A stretch of 63,199 nt of DNA. It comes from a virus. Position numbers and translations under genes: made by a program. The stretch spans positions 1-63,199 of IMG/VR virus record IMGVR_UViG_3300042484_002353; one strand, 5' to 3'. Position 1 is the first letter of the stretch; every line of letters begins with the position of its first letter. Positions 16,018 to 24,487 of this stretch are shown one piece after another. The notes under the pieces were generated by a model. That model saw nothing but the letters and a program-made list of their open reading frames with translations, ran no database searches and was not told the origin of the DNA.

Positions 16018-16607
16018 TACATGACTCCTGGCATTGCTGCTTGCCCAGCTGGTGCTGGTGCGACACCTGGTGCTGCTCCCTGCACCTGAGCAGCCGGTGC
16101 TGGTCCTGTGCCTTGATTTTCCAGATCGTCAATGCCCTGTTCAAAGCCCTGATCAATATCTTCCATGTCAATGGTCTCGCCTTCCAATTCCAAACTGCCC
16201 TGCTGAATATCACGCATGAGTTTCTTGGGAATGGTGATTTCCACCAACCAAACTGGAGTTTTTGCCATCTTGGGCATTTTAGTACCAGGCTCAAAATCGT
16301 TGGGTGTCTTTACTTTGACAGGATACATCAGCTGGTCCTTGCGATATTTAACTTCGCAATCATATTCCAGCAGACGCTCACCACCACGTGGATCCGGCAT
16401 CTTCTTATGTGGCCACATGAAAGTACAAGTCACAAAGTATTTTTCATACACCGGACCCTCCACCAACTCACCCTGCTTCCAGTTGGCGAAAGCATATAGG
16501 TCAAGTTCGTCCACGACACGCTCAAAGTCCAACAGAGTGTTTAGACTACTGTCAGTCATGTAGATGTCTTTGGTGTTGTTAATGATGTCTTTAATATTAG
16601 CTGGCAT
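16017..16607 (-). CDS. Hypothetical phage protein with Ala/Pro-rich tail
   Basis: The 196-residue protein starts MPANIKDIINNTKDIYMTD. It has an ordered centre (EKYFVTCTFMWPHKKMPDPRGG, WLVEITIPKKLMRDIQQG), then a Gly/Ala/Pro/Gln tail (APAAQVQGAAPGVAPAPAG). The family occurs in T4-like phages without a known function. A CATAAATA late box at 16629-16636, 22 bases upstream, suggests late expression and possibly a virion role. It is coupled to the acidic protein downstream. Confidence 0.78.
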   Translation of the reverse strand: MPANIKDIINNTKDIYMTDSSLNTLLDFERVVDELDLYAFANWKQGELVEGPVYEKYFVTCTFMWPHKKMPDPRGGERLLEYDCEVKYRKDQLMYPVKVKTPNDFEPGTKMPKMAKTPVWLVEITIPKKLMRDIQQGSLELEGETIDMEDIDQGFEQGIDDLENQGTGPAPAAQVQGAAPGVAPAPAGQAAMPGVM

Positions 16608-16628
16608 AGTTTTAACCGTTTATGTAGT

Positions 16629-16636
16629 TATTTATG
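16629..16636 (-). promoter_or_regulatory. Late-promoter-like CATAAATA
   Basis: CATAAATA on the minus strand, 22 bases before the ATG at 16607, at the same distance as the exact TATAAATA boxes before clpA and the nucleotidyltransferase. One base differs from the T4 consensus. Confidence 0.5.
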
Positions 16637-16654
16637 CGTTTGCCAGTCAACAGC

Positions 16655-17320
16655 CTAGACTTCCCAGGGAGTTGCCGAATCAGCTAATTTGCTTAGAAAT
16701 TTGCGTGTTTCAGCAGTGATAACGCCAGTTACCTGCAAAGTAACACGTGGATGATGGCTGGCATTGGCTGTGGCATGTGGTATATTTTGCCAGTCAAAGG
16801 TAGTGACATCACCGGCGATCCACATGCTATGACAATAATTGCCATAGTTCCAAAACTGACCCGGTTGCCAATCAGTCAGCTGAATCTGAACACGTAATAC
16901 CGAATCAGGATTTTCGGGATTCCATTTCTCTAATTTATCCAAATGATAGTTCCATACTTGGCCAGGTTGCTGTACATGTATACGTACCATTGCATCATCT
17001 AATGCAAATTGTTCAGCGATGCGTTGAAGCACTGGAGGAATTGTCCAGTTCAGATTGGTGATGACATAATCTGCACCATAGCCTTCGCGTTCTAAATCGT
17101 ATTCTTCGGCAGCTAATTCTGCCTCGGGACGACTTTTGCCCGCAGCACCACGAGTACGCCAGGTAGCTGATCGAGAATTTTCAATGATGTCTGATAATTC
17201 CTGTTGCCAACAGGGCTTTATTAATCCCAATCTAATTACACGATCCTGCGCTGAGTCAAATTTTTTGTTGTCAAAATGATATTGACTGCGTTTTTTAGTT
17301 TCGTCCCAAGAACTGTTCAT
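16655..17320 (-). CDS. 2OG-type aspartyl/asparaginyl hydroxylase-like protein
   Basis: The 221-residue protein has the metal-binding H-x-D (NYHLDKLEKW) and a distal H with Arg (NIPHATANASHHPRVTLQVTG). This is the pattern of Asp/Asn beta-hydroxylases, Fe(II)- and 2-oxoglutarate-dependent oxygenases. LTDWQPGQFW and WIAGDVTTFDWQ between them fit the jelly-roll. The target residue or molecule is unknown. It is coupled to a sulfotransferase-like gene, suggesting successive modification of one target (inference). Confidence 0.82.
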   Translation of the reverse strand: MNSSWDETKKRSQYHFDNKKFDSAQDRVIRLGLIKPCWQQELSDIIENSRSATWRTRGAAGKSRPEAELAAEEYDLEREGYGADYVITNLNWTIPPVLQRIAEQFALDDAMVRIHVQQPGQVWNYHLDKLEKWNPENPDSVLRVQIQLTDWQPGQFWNYGNYCHSMWIAGDVTTFDWQNIPHATANASHHPRVTLQVTGVITAETRKFLSKLADSATPWEV

Positions 17321-17940
17321 ATTACTTTTACCTTTATGTCATTACTCTGGTAACTCTGAAAGTAGGCATCTGGTGGCAATGCCAGGTCAGCAGCGATACA
17401 CAGGCCCAGATTGTTGGGCACTTCTCTGCCCTTGTATGTGTCCCAGGCTTTGAGGATATCTTTATTCTGAGCAGCAATAATACTGGCCATGTTACGCAGA
17501 TCCACATAGTATTGATCGTACTTGGGGTATGTGATGTCGAAGTGCCCACATTTGACCCACCAACCCAGACAGGCATCATCTTCTCTGTGTATCAGAACAA
17601 CAGGGCAGTCGGGCCATGTTGTCTTGATAAAGTCGATATGGTTTGCAAATATGTGACTTTTGATAATTCGCACCCCAATACCCACTGGAGAAAACGCACT
17701 ATCAAAGAATTCTTCTAGATGTTGTTTAGATTCTAAATTCATTTGCTCACTCAGGTCAAATTCCATGCCAGGGTCAAAGTATGCACCCATATGCATCAGC
17801 TGACGAGTGCCAGATGCGTCGTGCCAGTACTCACGATCAGGACTGGCATCACTGCGATCAATGTCTGGACTAAAGTAAATGTTTTTACTCACGCTGGACC
17901 ATTTGCTGCCGGGGGCGCCGGCCATAAAAATATATTTCAT
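17317..17940 (-). CDS. Sulfotransferase-like P-loop protein
   Basis: The N-terminus MKYIFMAGAPGSKWSSVSKN matches the PAPS-binding P-loop of sulfotransferases. RIIKSHIFANHIDFIK then VVLIHREDDACLGWW fits the family's 3'-phosphate-binding region. It would transfer sulfate from PAPS to a hydroxyl of a glycan or peptide; the acceptor is not evident. At 207 residues it is short but complete. It is coupled by ATGA to the hydroxylase downstream and the binding-protein gene upstream. Confidence 0.78.
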   Translation of the reverse strand: MKYIFMAGAPGSKWSSVSKNIYFSPDIDRSDASPDREYWHDASGTRQLMHMGAYFDPGMEFDLSEQMNLESKQHLEEFFDSAFSPVGIGVRIIKSHIFANHIDFIKTTWPDCPVVLIHREDDACLGWWVKCGHFDITYPKYDQYYVDLRNMASIIAAQNKDILKAWDTYKGREVPNNLGLCIAADLALPPDAYFQSYQSNDIKVKVI

Positions 17941-18908
17941 TTATCTTCCAATTTAATGTTTTCCAACACTGGTATAAATGTAGCACGGAGGAAACCCATT
18001 TGTCGTTGAACACCAGCTGGATTAAGTTCACGCTCTTCCACAAATACTACTTGATCATAGGCCCATTGTCGATACTCTTCGGTCATGGCAGCTGATGCAA
18101 ATGCTCGTTCATACCAATCGACAATGTTTTGTGGTGTTTTTGCTGGCAGGGTCAGAGTCCAGGCTGCATATACATTGATGCCAGGTGCCACAGTATTCAG
18201 TAACGGGACCTTGGGAAATTGTGGCATAATACGCTCCCCAGTGAATCCAATGGGTTTGACCTTACCAGATTCAATCAGTGCCTTGGCCACAGCAATGGGC
18301 ATGATGCCAAATTCTGTACCGCCTGCAGCACCACTGGCAACACTGGTCACTGCTGGCATGGGTCCGTTAAATTTAATGGCTTTGACCTGGTGCCGATTGC
18401 CATTACCTTTGGTCATGAGATATTCAAATGCAGTAAGATGTGCTCCTCCACCAGTGGCTACATTGATGGGTTGGGTGGTGGTGGATATTAATTTGACGAA
18501 TTCTACTGGTGTATTGACTTTACTGTTGATGTTGGCCACCAGCACCAATGGACTTTTGCCCATGGTCAGCACACCATTAAATGAATCGTATTGGAATTTC
18601 TTAATATCCTTTTGCCATATGTCATTGGTGACGTAGGTGCTCATGTGACTGGGCAATGCAATGGTGTGTCCGTCTGCTGCTGATCTCATGAAATGGTTCA
18701 TGGCTATCACGCTGTCTGCACCAGGCATGTTTTGCACCACAAAGTTGACATTGGGGTGGGTTTTGGCCACTATGGAGGCCAGTTTGCGAAATGCGATTTC
18801 GTTACCAGCACCGGGTGTATTACCTATGATAACTGTAACGGGTTTAGTGGGTTCCCAGGCGAAAGCCAGAGCAGGGAGTAATGCCAGAATAGATAATAGA
18901 CGTTTCAT
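17937..18908 (-). CDS. TctC/Bug-family periplasmic solute-binding protein
   Basis: A signal peptide (MKRLLSILALLPALAFA, cut before WEP) precedes a 300-residue Bug-type fold: PVTVIIGNTPGAGNE near the start, NFVVQNMPGADS, and VATGGGAHLTAFEYL. These proteins bind carboxylates and related small molecules in the periplasm and are greatly expanded in Betaproteobacteria. The length is normal and the frame intact. No TctA/TctB membrane partners are in the window, so it would serve a host transporter or bind its ligand for another purpose. Acquisition from a betaproteobacterial host is likely. Confidence 0.92.
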   Translation of the reverse strand: MKRLLSILALLPALAFAWEPTKPVTVIIGNTPGAGNEIAFRKLASIVAKTHPNVNFVVQNMPGADSVIAMNHFMRSAADGHTIALPSHMSTYVTNDIWQKDIKKFQYDSFNGVLTMGKSPLVLVANINSKVNTPVEFVKLISTTTQPINVATGGGAHLTAFEYLMTKGNGNRHQVKAIKFNGPMPAVTSVASGAAGGTEFGIMPIAVAKALIESGKVKPIGFTGERIMPQFPKVPLLNTVAPGINVYAAWTLTLPAKTPQNIVDWYERAFASAAMTEEYRQWAYDQVVFVEERELNPAGVQRQMGFLRATFIPVLENIKLEDK

Positions 18909-18918
18909 TGATGTCTCT

Positions 18919-19743
18919 TCATGGTGATGGTGTTATGTCGTCGCCCAGACTCCAAGGCACTGAGGTCTGAGCCGCTGAATATTGCTGTATCAATCTCGTG
19001 GCATTGTCTCGACGTGCCGATGAAATCGTGATTCCGCAAAATTCAATTATGTCGTTCAATTGGGTGATTATTTTACCGCTGTAGATGTCGCTAAAATTGA
19101 TGTTCAGGACATTACTTTGACTTGCCATGGCCGTACTTATCGAGCTAAATCTTTTGGAAGTCTGATTATTTAGCCATCGAGTTATAAAACTCATGTTTCT
19201 GACATCGCCCCACTGGACGTCTTCCATCGTGATCGTACCCAGGTGCCTGGGCCACTCCCTGTGCAACAGGTTAACCAATGTTCTCAAATCTTCATAACGA
19301 GATTCCTGTATTATGTTTTTGGTTACCCAATTATAACTGATCTGGTCCAGGTCCTGGTCATCGAACGTGATGTTAATTACACGACTGCTGGGCCAAGCCC
19401 TGAGCAGGGATTCGGGATTGTAAATATGTCCAGACAATATAAACATATCAGGTTCTGGCATACCATTGAATTCTTTCCCAAATTTTATGGTATTACGAAA
19501 AAAATCCGCACCAGCTTGTATATGATCATCAGATTGGTGTAGTTGGCGCATGCCGTTGTACTGATCATATTGATCAGTGGGACTGTCTTTCTGATTATAG
19601 TTGTGATGTTGATCCCATTCTGAATTCAGATGGGCACGATGTGATTCCACCAATTCTATAGGCTCAATAAGTGATGACAGCAGTGTACATAAAAATCTAC
19701 CACCTGTGCCCGGGAAGTACCTGACGATGATTATGGGCTGCAT
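18919..19743 (-). CDS. Sulfotransferase-like P-loop protein 2
   Basis: IIIVRYFPGTGGRFLCTLLSS near the N-terminus is a P-loop-like nucleotide-binding segment typical of phage sulfotransferase-like proteins. A later SSRVINITFDDQDLDQISYNW could be the second phosphate-binding region. An upstream ATG at 19773 is in frame, but the P-loop is usually very close to the start, so I choose 19743. The gene overlaps the SGNH-like gene by a few bases. The acceptor is unknown. It forms a set with the hydroxylase and sulfotransferase nearby. Confidence 0.68.
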   Translation of the reverse strand: MQPIIIVRYFPGTGGRFLCTLLSSLIEPIELVESHRAHLNSEWDQHHNYNQKDSPTDQYDQYNGMRQLHQSDDHIQAGADFFRNTIKFGKEFNGMPEPDMFILSGHIYNPESLLRAWPSSRVINITFDDQDLDQISYNWVTKNIIQESRYEDLRTLVNLLHREWPRHLGTITMEDVQWGDVRNMSFITRWLNNQTSKRFSSISTAMASQSNVLNINFSDIYSGKIITQLNDIIEFCGITISSARRDNATRLIQQYSAAQTSVPWSLGDDITPSP

Positions 19744-20387
19744 AGATTGGGTAATAGTATGTCTTGTATCCATGCCTGATGTACAGCAGTACTGGGCTGT
19801 ACTTCTGTGTCACGTATATCCACGAACCGTTCCTGACGACTATAATGTTCCATGCCACGACCAGGCTCGTGCCAGATCCAATGACCCCAATCAATGTCTG
19901 CATCAGGATAACATTCCACATCATATGTGCTGAAAAATTTAAAGGGAATCGATCGATTTTGTAATATGGCAGTCAGACTGATGATGTAATTGCGGGTCCT
20001 ACTCAGTGCCTGCTGTCGGCCTATATATTCTGAGTGATATTGACGTACATAATTCTGGGTGCTGGCATTACTAAGCCACCATTGATTTTTGTTTATTGGG
20101 TACAAATTGTGATAATATACCTCATCTTGCAATGCAGTATCACGTTTATCCACAGTATCAATGATGAGATCCAATCTCTGACTCTGTGCCCATTGCACAA
20201 CTACCAGATCTGGACGTTGCTGTTCAATGGCAAACAACACTGAATTGAAGATGAATTCATTGCCAGCTGCTGGTTTTCCCAAATTGATTAATTGGGCGCC
20301 AGGTATTGATTGTTGTAGAAGAGCAGGCCACATGGGCCATATGTGATTGGCAGCAAATCCGTCGCCAGCAGTGATAATTAATTTCAT
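19731..20387 (-). CDS. SGNH-fold-like protein lacking the catalytic serine
   Basis: The start MKLIITAGDGFAANHIWP places GDG where SGNH hydrolases have the GDS nucleophile block. LGKPAAGNEFIF gives the Gly and Asn blocks, and PSTAVHQAWI near the end gives the His block. With Gly in place of Ser it may be inactive as an esterase or use another mechanism. It may modify or bind O-acetylated glycans. It heads the minus-strand run that ends the sulfotransferase cluster, and divergent transcription starts just beyond it. Confidence 0.68.
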   Translation of the reverse strand: MKLIITAGDGFAANHIWPMWPALLQQSIPGAQLINLGKPAAGNEFIFNSVLFAIEQQRPDLVVVQWAQSQRLDLIIDTVDKRDTALQDEVYYHNLYPINKNQWWLSNASTQNYVRQYHSEYIGRQQALSRTRNYIISLTAILQNRSIPFKFFSTYDVECYPDADIDWGHWIWHEPGRGMEHYSRQERFVDIRDTEVQPSTAVHQAWIQDILLPNLCSP

Positions 20388-20399
20388 AATTGATTCGTG

Positions 20400-20408
20400 G
20401 GGTAAATA
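20400..20408 (+). promoter_or_regulatory. Late-promoter-like GGTAAATAC before the plus-strand island
   Basis: GGTAAATAC lies 36 bases before the methyltransferase ATG, in the 56-base divergent gap, followed by two ATATAACTA repeats. It resembles the GCTAAATAC late boxes of the window but differs at one base. Confidence 0.4.
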
Positions 20409-20443
20409 CTTGATAAACTACATATAACTATATATAACTACTT

Positions 20444-21019
20444 ATGACAATTGATCAACAATATTTAAATAACTATTTTAACACCGTATGGCGTGGACGT
20501 CAACGAAGTCTAGACCAATATCAATATTCCGGCTGGGAGTTGATTGGCAAAGTCAGACCCGGTGAGCGTGTGATTGACATTGGCTGTGGCGATCATCCAT
20601 TTAAAGAACGCATTGCTAACCTGGTGGGAATTGACCCTGCTTTCCCTGAAGCTGACTATCAGCTGACCCTGGAAGAGTTTGTCAGACTACACTATGCACA
20701 GAAGTTCAATGTGGCTTTCTGTCTGGGCAGCATAAACTTTGGCACCCAGGAGGAAATTGAGCATCAGATATCACTGGTCAAACGAACTCTGAGAGAGCGT
20801 AATAGCCGCATATACTGGAGGTGCAATCCCGGGCAGAAAGATCATGGCAATGCAGAGTGTAATGAAATAGACTTCTATCCCTGGACATTTGATGAGCACA
20901 TCAGGCTTGCTGAGTTGTTTGGCTTTACTGTGGTGGCACTGGAGTGGGACTCTAACAACAGGATATATGCCGAGTGGTTCAGCAACAATTCCGACACATT
21001 ACTCAACACTGGTAATTGA
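20444..21019 (+). CDS. Class I SAM-dependent methyltransferase
   Basis: The 191-residue product has the SAM-binding motif I VIDIGCGDHPF (about 43-53) with an acidic motif LVGIDPAFPEAD after it, the class I (Rossmann) layout. FCLGSINFG is a plausible motif IV. The substrate is not evident. It is the first gene of a plus-strand island opposite to all its neighbours. Confidence 0.82.
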   Translation: MTIDQQYLNNYFNTVWRGRQRSLDQYQYSGWELIGKVRPGERVIDIGCGDHPFKERIANLVGIDPAFPEADYQLTLEEFVRLHYAQKFNVAFCLGSINFGTQEEIEHQISLVKRTLRERNSRIYWRCNPGQKDHGNAECNEIDFYPWTFDEHIRLAELFGFTVVALEWDSNNRIYAEWFSNNSDTLLNTGN

Positions 21020-21070
21020 CAGCATAGCTTAATACTTATCTAAATCTCTACGACTTATATACGCTGTTAA

Positions 21071-21091
21071 AAGCCCGGGTAATCCGGGCTT
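21071..21091 (+). terminator. Intrinsic terminator-like hairpin after the methyltransferase
   Basis: AAGCCCGG-GTAAT-CCGGGCTT forms a perfect 8-bp stem with a 5-base loop, followed by a T/A-rich tail (TAAATATTCTT). It lies between the methyltransferase and phoH, so it likely separates their transcripts. Confidence 0.6.
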
Positions 21092-21145
21092 AAATATTCT
21101 TAACATCAGTGAACAACTGGTGTGACAATAATCCAGGAGGCACAA

Positions 21146-21928
21146 TTGTCCAAGCGTAGAAATAATCGAGCAACACAAGAAGTTTCACACTACACAACAC
21201 CATTGACACACAATAGAAATTATCACAGAGCCCCACCACCGGAACATTTAACTCTGGTCAATGATAACTTTCATCAACGCAGACGTATTGAATTAATACC
21301 CAAAAGCCTCAACCAAGAAACCTACATAGACCTACTCACAGATCCCGAAAAGTTAATTATTTTTGCCACCGGTCCTGCTGGTACTGGTAAGACGATGTTA
21401 GCTGTCATGGCCGCGATTAAAGCATTGAAAGAAGGGGAGTGCAAAAAGATAGTACTGACACGGCCCGCCGTAGGCGTGGACGACGAAAAGCATGGCTTCC
21501 TGCCAGGTGACCTGAATGCAAAAATGGAACCCTGGTGTATACCACTATTCGATGTTATAAATGAATATTACAATACCAGAGAAGTAGCAAAAATGCTAGA
21601 AGAAAAAACAATTGAAATAGCACCACTAGCATTTTTGAGAGGACGAAATTTAAAGAATGCGTTCGTAATTTGCGATGAAATGCAAAACGCAACAGTTAAC
21701 CAAATGAAAATGGTTCTTACTCGACTCGCCGAAAACTCTAAGATGGTAATAACTGGAGACCTAAAACAGATGGACCGTAAGTATTGTACCGACAATGGAC
21801 TACAAGACTTTATTGCCCGGTTGCAGTCTGCAGGCAGCAATCGGATTGCCACTGTGGATTTTGCTCGTAAAGATGTTCAACGTCATCCTGTTGTTTCGGA
21901 GGTGCTAAAATTATACGGCGAAGATTAA
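21146..21928 (+). CDS. phoH: PhoH-like ATPase
   Basis: Walker A FATGPAGTGKT and Walker B AFVICDEMQNAT, with KKIVLTRPAVGVDDEKHGFLPG between, are the signature of the PhoH P-loop family. It is common in T4-like marine phages and often linked to RNA or phosphate stress, though its reaction is unsettled. A strong AGGAGG at 21135-21140 sits five bases before TTG at 21146, so I choose that TTG. A GTG at 21122 would add eight residues but place the ribosome binding site inside the gene. Confidence 0.92.
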   Translation: MSKRRNNRATQEVSHYTTPLTHNRNYHRAPPPEHLTLVNDNFHQRRRIELIPKSLNQETYIDLLTDPEKLIIFATGPAGTGKTMLAVMAAIKALKEGECKKIVLTRPAVGVDDEKHGFLPGDLNAKMEPWCIPLFDVINEYYNTREVAKMLEEKTIEIAPLAFLRGRNLKNAFVICDEMQNATVNQMKMVLTRLAENSKMVITGDLKQMDRKYCTDNGLQDFIARLQSAGSNRIATVDFARKDVQRHPVVSEVLKLYGED

Positions 21929-21942
21929 AATAAACACATAAC

Positions 21943-21968
21943 CCGGTGGCTAAATATCCAGTCACCGG
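21943..21968 (+). promoter_or_regulatory. Hairpin with a GCTAAATA late box inside it
   Basis: CCGGTGGCT and AGTCACCGG form a 9-base stem (one G-T pair) around the loop AAATATCC. The late box GCTAAATA (21949-21956) spans the 5' arm end and loop, 20 bases before the ATG at 21977. The element could terminate phoH transcription and start the next transcript. Confidence 0.5.
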
Positions 21969-21976
21969 AGTTATTC

Positions 21977-22246
21977 ATGCCTGACTTCAATAAATTAAAA
22001 CATACTCTGTTTATAACCACCATCTTGGGATACATCCAGGAACATCGTGCTGAAGTATTGGCCAGATTGCTGGCACAACATAATTCACCCTGGGAGTATT
22101 CACCTGAGGTGGATCCTGATCTATTATTATGGGCACAAGTTGAGCAACAATTTTTACAGTTGATGTCTGCACAAACTAATCAGATACCTGATATTGATCT
22201 CGATCATCCCAGAGAGTTTTTTGATAATATTGTGTGTTTTAGATGA
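21977..22246 (+). CDS. Hypothetical 89-residue protein
   Basis: A small helical protein (MPDFNKLKHTLFITTILGYI...; PEVDPDLLLWAQVEQQFLQL). Its stop overlaps the start of the PP-loop gene (ATGA), so the two are coupled and may work together. No motif is recognised. Confidence 0.75.
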   Translation: MPDFNKLKHTLFITTILGYIQEHRAEVLARLLAQHNSPWEYSPEVDPDLLLWAQVEQQFLQLMSAQTNQIPDIDLDHPREFFDNIVCFR

Positions 22247-23334
22247 ATTTACCATCAGTTGTTTCATACTCCAGCTCTTTTTCAAAATTGTTTTTACCAG
22301 CCATTGGCGTTGCAGTACGGAATGCTGAGTACGACTTAATTGCTCGTATATGCACATCCATGTGTTTTGATCCCAAGGCTGATCAGATTATTGCCAGAGT
22401 TCCGGGTTGGGATCGGCCATTTGGCACGGACATCATACGACCATTTGTCAGAATTGATGGTGACATAACATTTCATGACGCCATGATGGTCAGAATCACC
22501 GACATACTATCCAGAAATAAGAATATTAAAATGTTATGGTCTGGTGGCATAGACAGCACAGTGATATTGACCTATCTGATGAATCACGCCACCAGTCTGG
22601 ATCAGATCACAGTCTACTACACGCCTGAAAGCATTGCTGAAAATCCCCACTACATGGAGTACATTGATAAATTTGGAGTCCGTACAGTACGTTTGGACCA
22701 GGTCTGGAAAGATCTGTTTGCTGCTGATGATTTAATCGTGACTGGGGGGCACGGTGACACAATATGTGCTCAACCCAATGTGGATTTTTATGATAACTAC
22801 CGGGATTGGTTCCCCAGACCCTGGCAAGATTTTTTAAAATTTAGAAATCTCAATCAAGCTGAAATTGATTTGTTATCACTCAAATTAGCTGAATTTTCCA
22901 TGCCTATTACAACACTGAGCGAGTTGCATTGGTGGGTGCAAAACTGCATAACCGGCCAATTCTGGGCCTGTCATTATAAAATTTACAACTTAGAAAACAT
23001 TGGGGTTGATGCCACTGTACCATTTTTTGACTGCTATGTATTTGATCAATGGAGTCAAAGTCATTTTAAAACAATAAATTACACTACTCCATTCTCATTG
23101 AAAGAAGAATATCGCCGGGCCATCAATACATATTGGCAGAATGACGAATATTTCAAAACCAAAGTTAAAGTCAACAGTCGCCATGGGCAGCCTTGGATAC
23201 ATAGAAGAATAATATTACATCAACAGCAATATTTGTTTATGTATCGAAAAGATGGTGAATTCAAAACATTCAGACAGACCGATTATCCCATAATGAATAT
23301 AGACCGTATCATGTCGGAGATCTCAATGCTATGA
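22243..23334 (+). CDS. PP-loop ATPase (asparagine-synthetase/N-type hydrolase-like)
   Basis: The 363-residue protein has the PP-loop MLWSGGIDSTVIL with SGGIDS at 100-105. This loop binds the pyrophosphate of ATP in enzymes that adenylate their substrate (asparagine synthetase B, QueC, TilS, ThiI types). A GGHGDT segment about 65 residues later may be the second ATP-contact loop. There is no glutaminase domain or zinc cluster. It could form an amide or activate a carboxylate on a peptide, glycan or base. It is flanked by two small coupled genes of unknown role. Confidence 0.78.
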   Translation: MNLPSVVSYSSSFSKLFLPAIGVAVRNAEYDLIARICTSMCFDPKADQIIARVPGWDRPFGTDIIRPFVRIDGDITFHDAMMVRITDILSRNKNIKMLWSGGIDSTVILTYLMNHATSLDQITVYYTPESIAENPHYMEYIDKFGVRTVRLDQVWKDLFAADDLIVTGGHGDTICAQPNVDFYDNYRDWFPRPWQDFLKFRNLNQAEIDLLSLKLAEFSMPITTLSELHWWVQNCITGQFWACHYKIYNLENIGVDATVPFFDCYVFDQWSQSHFKTINYTTPFSLKEEYRRAINTYWQNDEYFKTKVKVNSRHGQPWIHRRIILHQQQYLFMYRKDGEFKTFRQTDYPIMNIDRIMSEISML

Positions 23335-23714
23335 ACACCACTTTAAAAATAGTATTGGCAGGCAGTCATATACCCATGTCGTGCAAGTCGAATGATGGCA
23401 TACAGTATTTTGAAATCGTTGATTCCTGCACACTTCAGTGGGATTTGGATTTGTCACAGCAGACTCAGATAGTGTTAGAGCAAACTACACAACAGCCAGG
23501 ATTCTTTTACATACAGCAGGTATCGTTGGGTGCCATTGATATCACAAAGATCATGCACTATCATGACATATGCAGAACGCTGAATCGTGACACTGGTCAG
23601 GAATTTGCAAAGTTTGTGCCGGACGTAGGAAGTCCGGACCAGGTGGTAATCACCATGGGTCCGGACATTTATCACATACTACAACGTTACCCCACTGACT
23701 TACGTGTTCTTTAA
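23331..23714 (+). CDS. Hypothetical beta-rich protein
   Basis: The 127-residue protein is predicted to be mainly beta strands (LKIVLAGSHIPM, QQTQIVLEQTTQQPGFFYIQQ). It is coupled to the PP-loop gene (ATGA) and may be its partner. The gene converges with the minus-strand gene at 23711 and the ends overlap by four bases. No family is recognised. Confidence 0.72.
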   Translation: MNTTLKIVLAGSHIPMSCKSNDGIQYFEIVDSCTLQWDLDLSQQTQIVLEQTTQQPGFFYIQQVSLGAIDITKIMHYHDICRTLNRDTGQEFAKFVPDVGSPDQVVITMGPDIYHILQRYPTDLRVL

Positions 23715-24022
23715 ACCATCAACAGGGCCCAGACGGCCGTCTGTTCTAAATCCTGTTCGAACTCTGGATAGACATTGTCCAGATCAGTTTTATCGACTCG
23801 TTTATATCCTTTGTCGACCTTTTTATCAATCAGGCGATGCATGTCGTATGCACTGGCGTGAACAATCTTGTGCTGTAGCGTCTTACCGCGGCGACCCCAC
23901 ACAGTGGCATAGGGTCGATTGACTACCCAGTTGCTGCCTCCCTCGGACAGATCAATCACAATCCAGACCTTGTCCTGGTTCTTGACTTCATCCCTGCACC
24001 ATCCAATAAATTCATATTTCAT
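23711..24022 (-). CDS. Small WGR-like phage protein
   Basis: The 103-residue protein contains VWGRRGKTLQHKIV, the Trp-Gly-Arg signature of the WGR fold of some DNA- or nick-binding proteins. It starts MKYEFIGWCRDEVKNQDKVW. A role in binding DNA ends is possible but unproven at this length. It lies at the end of the minus-strand early-type gene run. Confidence 0.65.
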   Translation of the reverse strand: MKYEFIGWCRDEVKNQDKVWIVIDLSEGGSNWVVNRPYATVWGRRGKTLQHKIVHASAYDMHRLIDKKVDKGYKRVDKTDLDNVYPEFEQDLEQTAVWALLMV

Positions 24023-24025
24023 ACG

Positions 24026-24469
24026 TCACCAGCTGGAGTTGTAAAATACACGTAGCCCGCAAAATAATTCTGCTCGGGCAAATTTGATAAATTCTAAATC
24101 TTGTGGTTGGTAATATTCGTCGCTGGCATTGCCAAAGAAGAACCCAGTGGTGGTGGGCAACGTGCCTGCAGTCACGGCTTGTTCCAGTCTGTCCAGATCA
24201 TCCCAGGTCAGCTCAACCTCCACTCCATTAAAACTTGTTTCCAGGTGAGCTCCAGGATCCTTTTCCTGCCAAAGACGTTCCATCCACCCATGCAGATTAG
24301 GGTGTTTGCGCCAGTAGGCCAATTCCCTGGGCTTTGTGGCTTCAATTTCGGACTCGGCTTTGACTCTGACATCACCTTCAATGTCAGAGTCATTGAGTAG
24401 CTCTATTGGTTCTTCTTGCACATGCACACTTGCACGGGCTGCCACATATGCGTATTGATCTAAACCCAC
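24026..24469 (-). CDS. MGLDxY-type phage protein of unknown function
   Basis: The start MGLDQYAYVA and the body (ELAYWRKHPNLHGWMERLW; GFFFGNASDEYYQ; DLEFIKFARAEL) match a family common in T4-like phages, sometimes mislabelled phosphoglycerate kinase. The role is unknown. It lies just downstream of the gene at 24488. Confidence 0.75.
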   Translation of the reverse strand: MGLDQYAYVAARASVHVQEEPIELLNDSDIEGDVRVKAESEIEATKPRELAYWRKHPNLHGWMERLWQEKDPGAHLETSFNGVEVELTWDDLDRLEQAVTAGTLPTTTGFFFGNASDEYYQPQDLEFIKFARAELFCGLRVFYNSSW

Positions 24470-24487
24470 GTTAAACTTCCTTGTTGA

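Noticed and set aside
21122-21145. GTG start for phoH
   Set aside because: It would place the strong AGGAGG inside the coding region; the TTG at 21146 is correctly spaced.
24026-24469. Phosphoglycerate kinase, a name sometimes given to MGLD-type proteins
   Set aside because: At 147 residues it lacks all phosphoglycerate kinase motifs.
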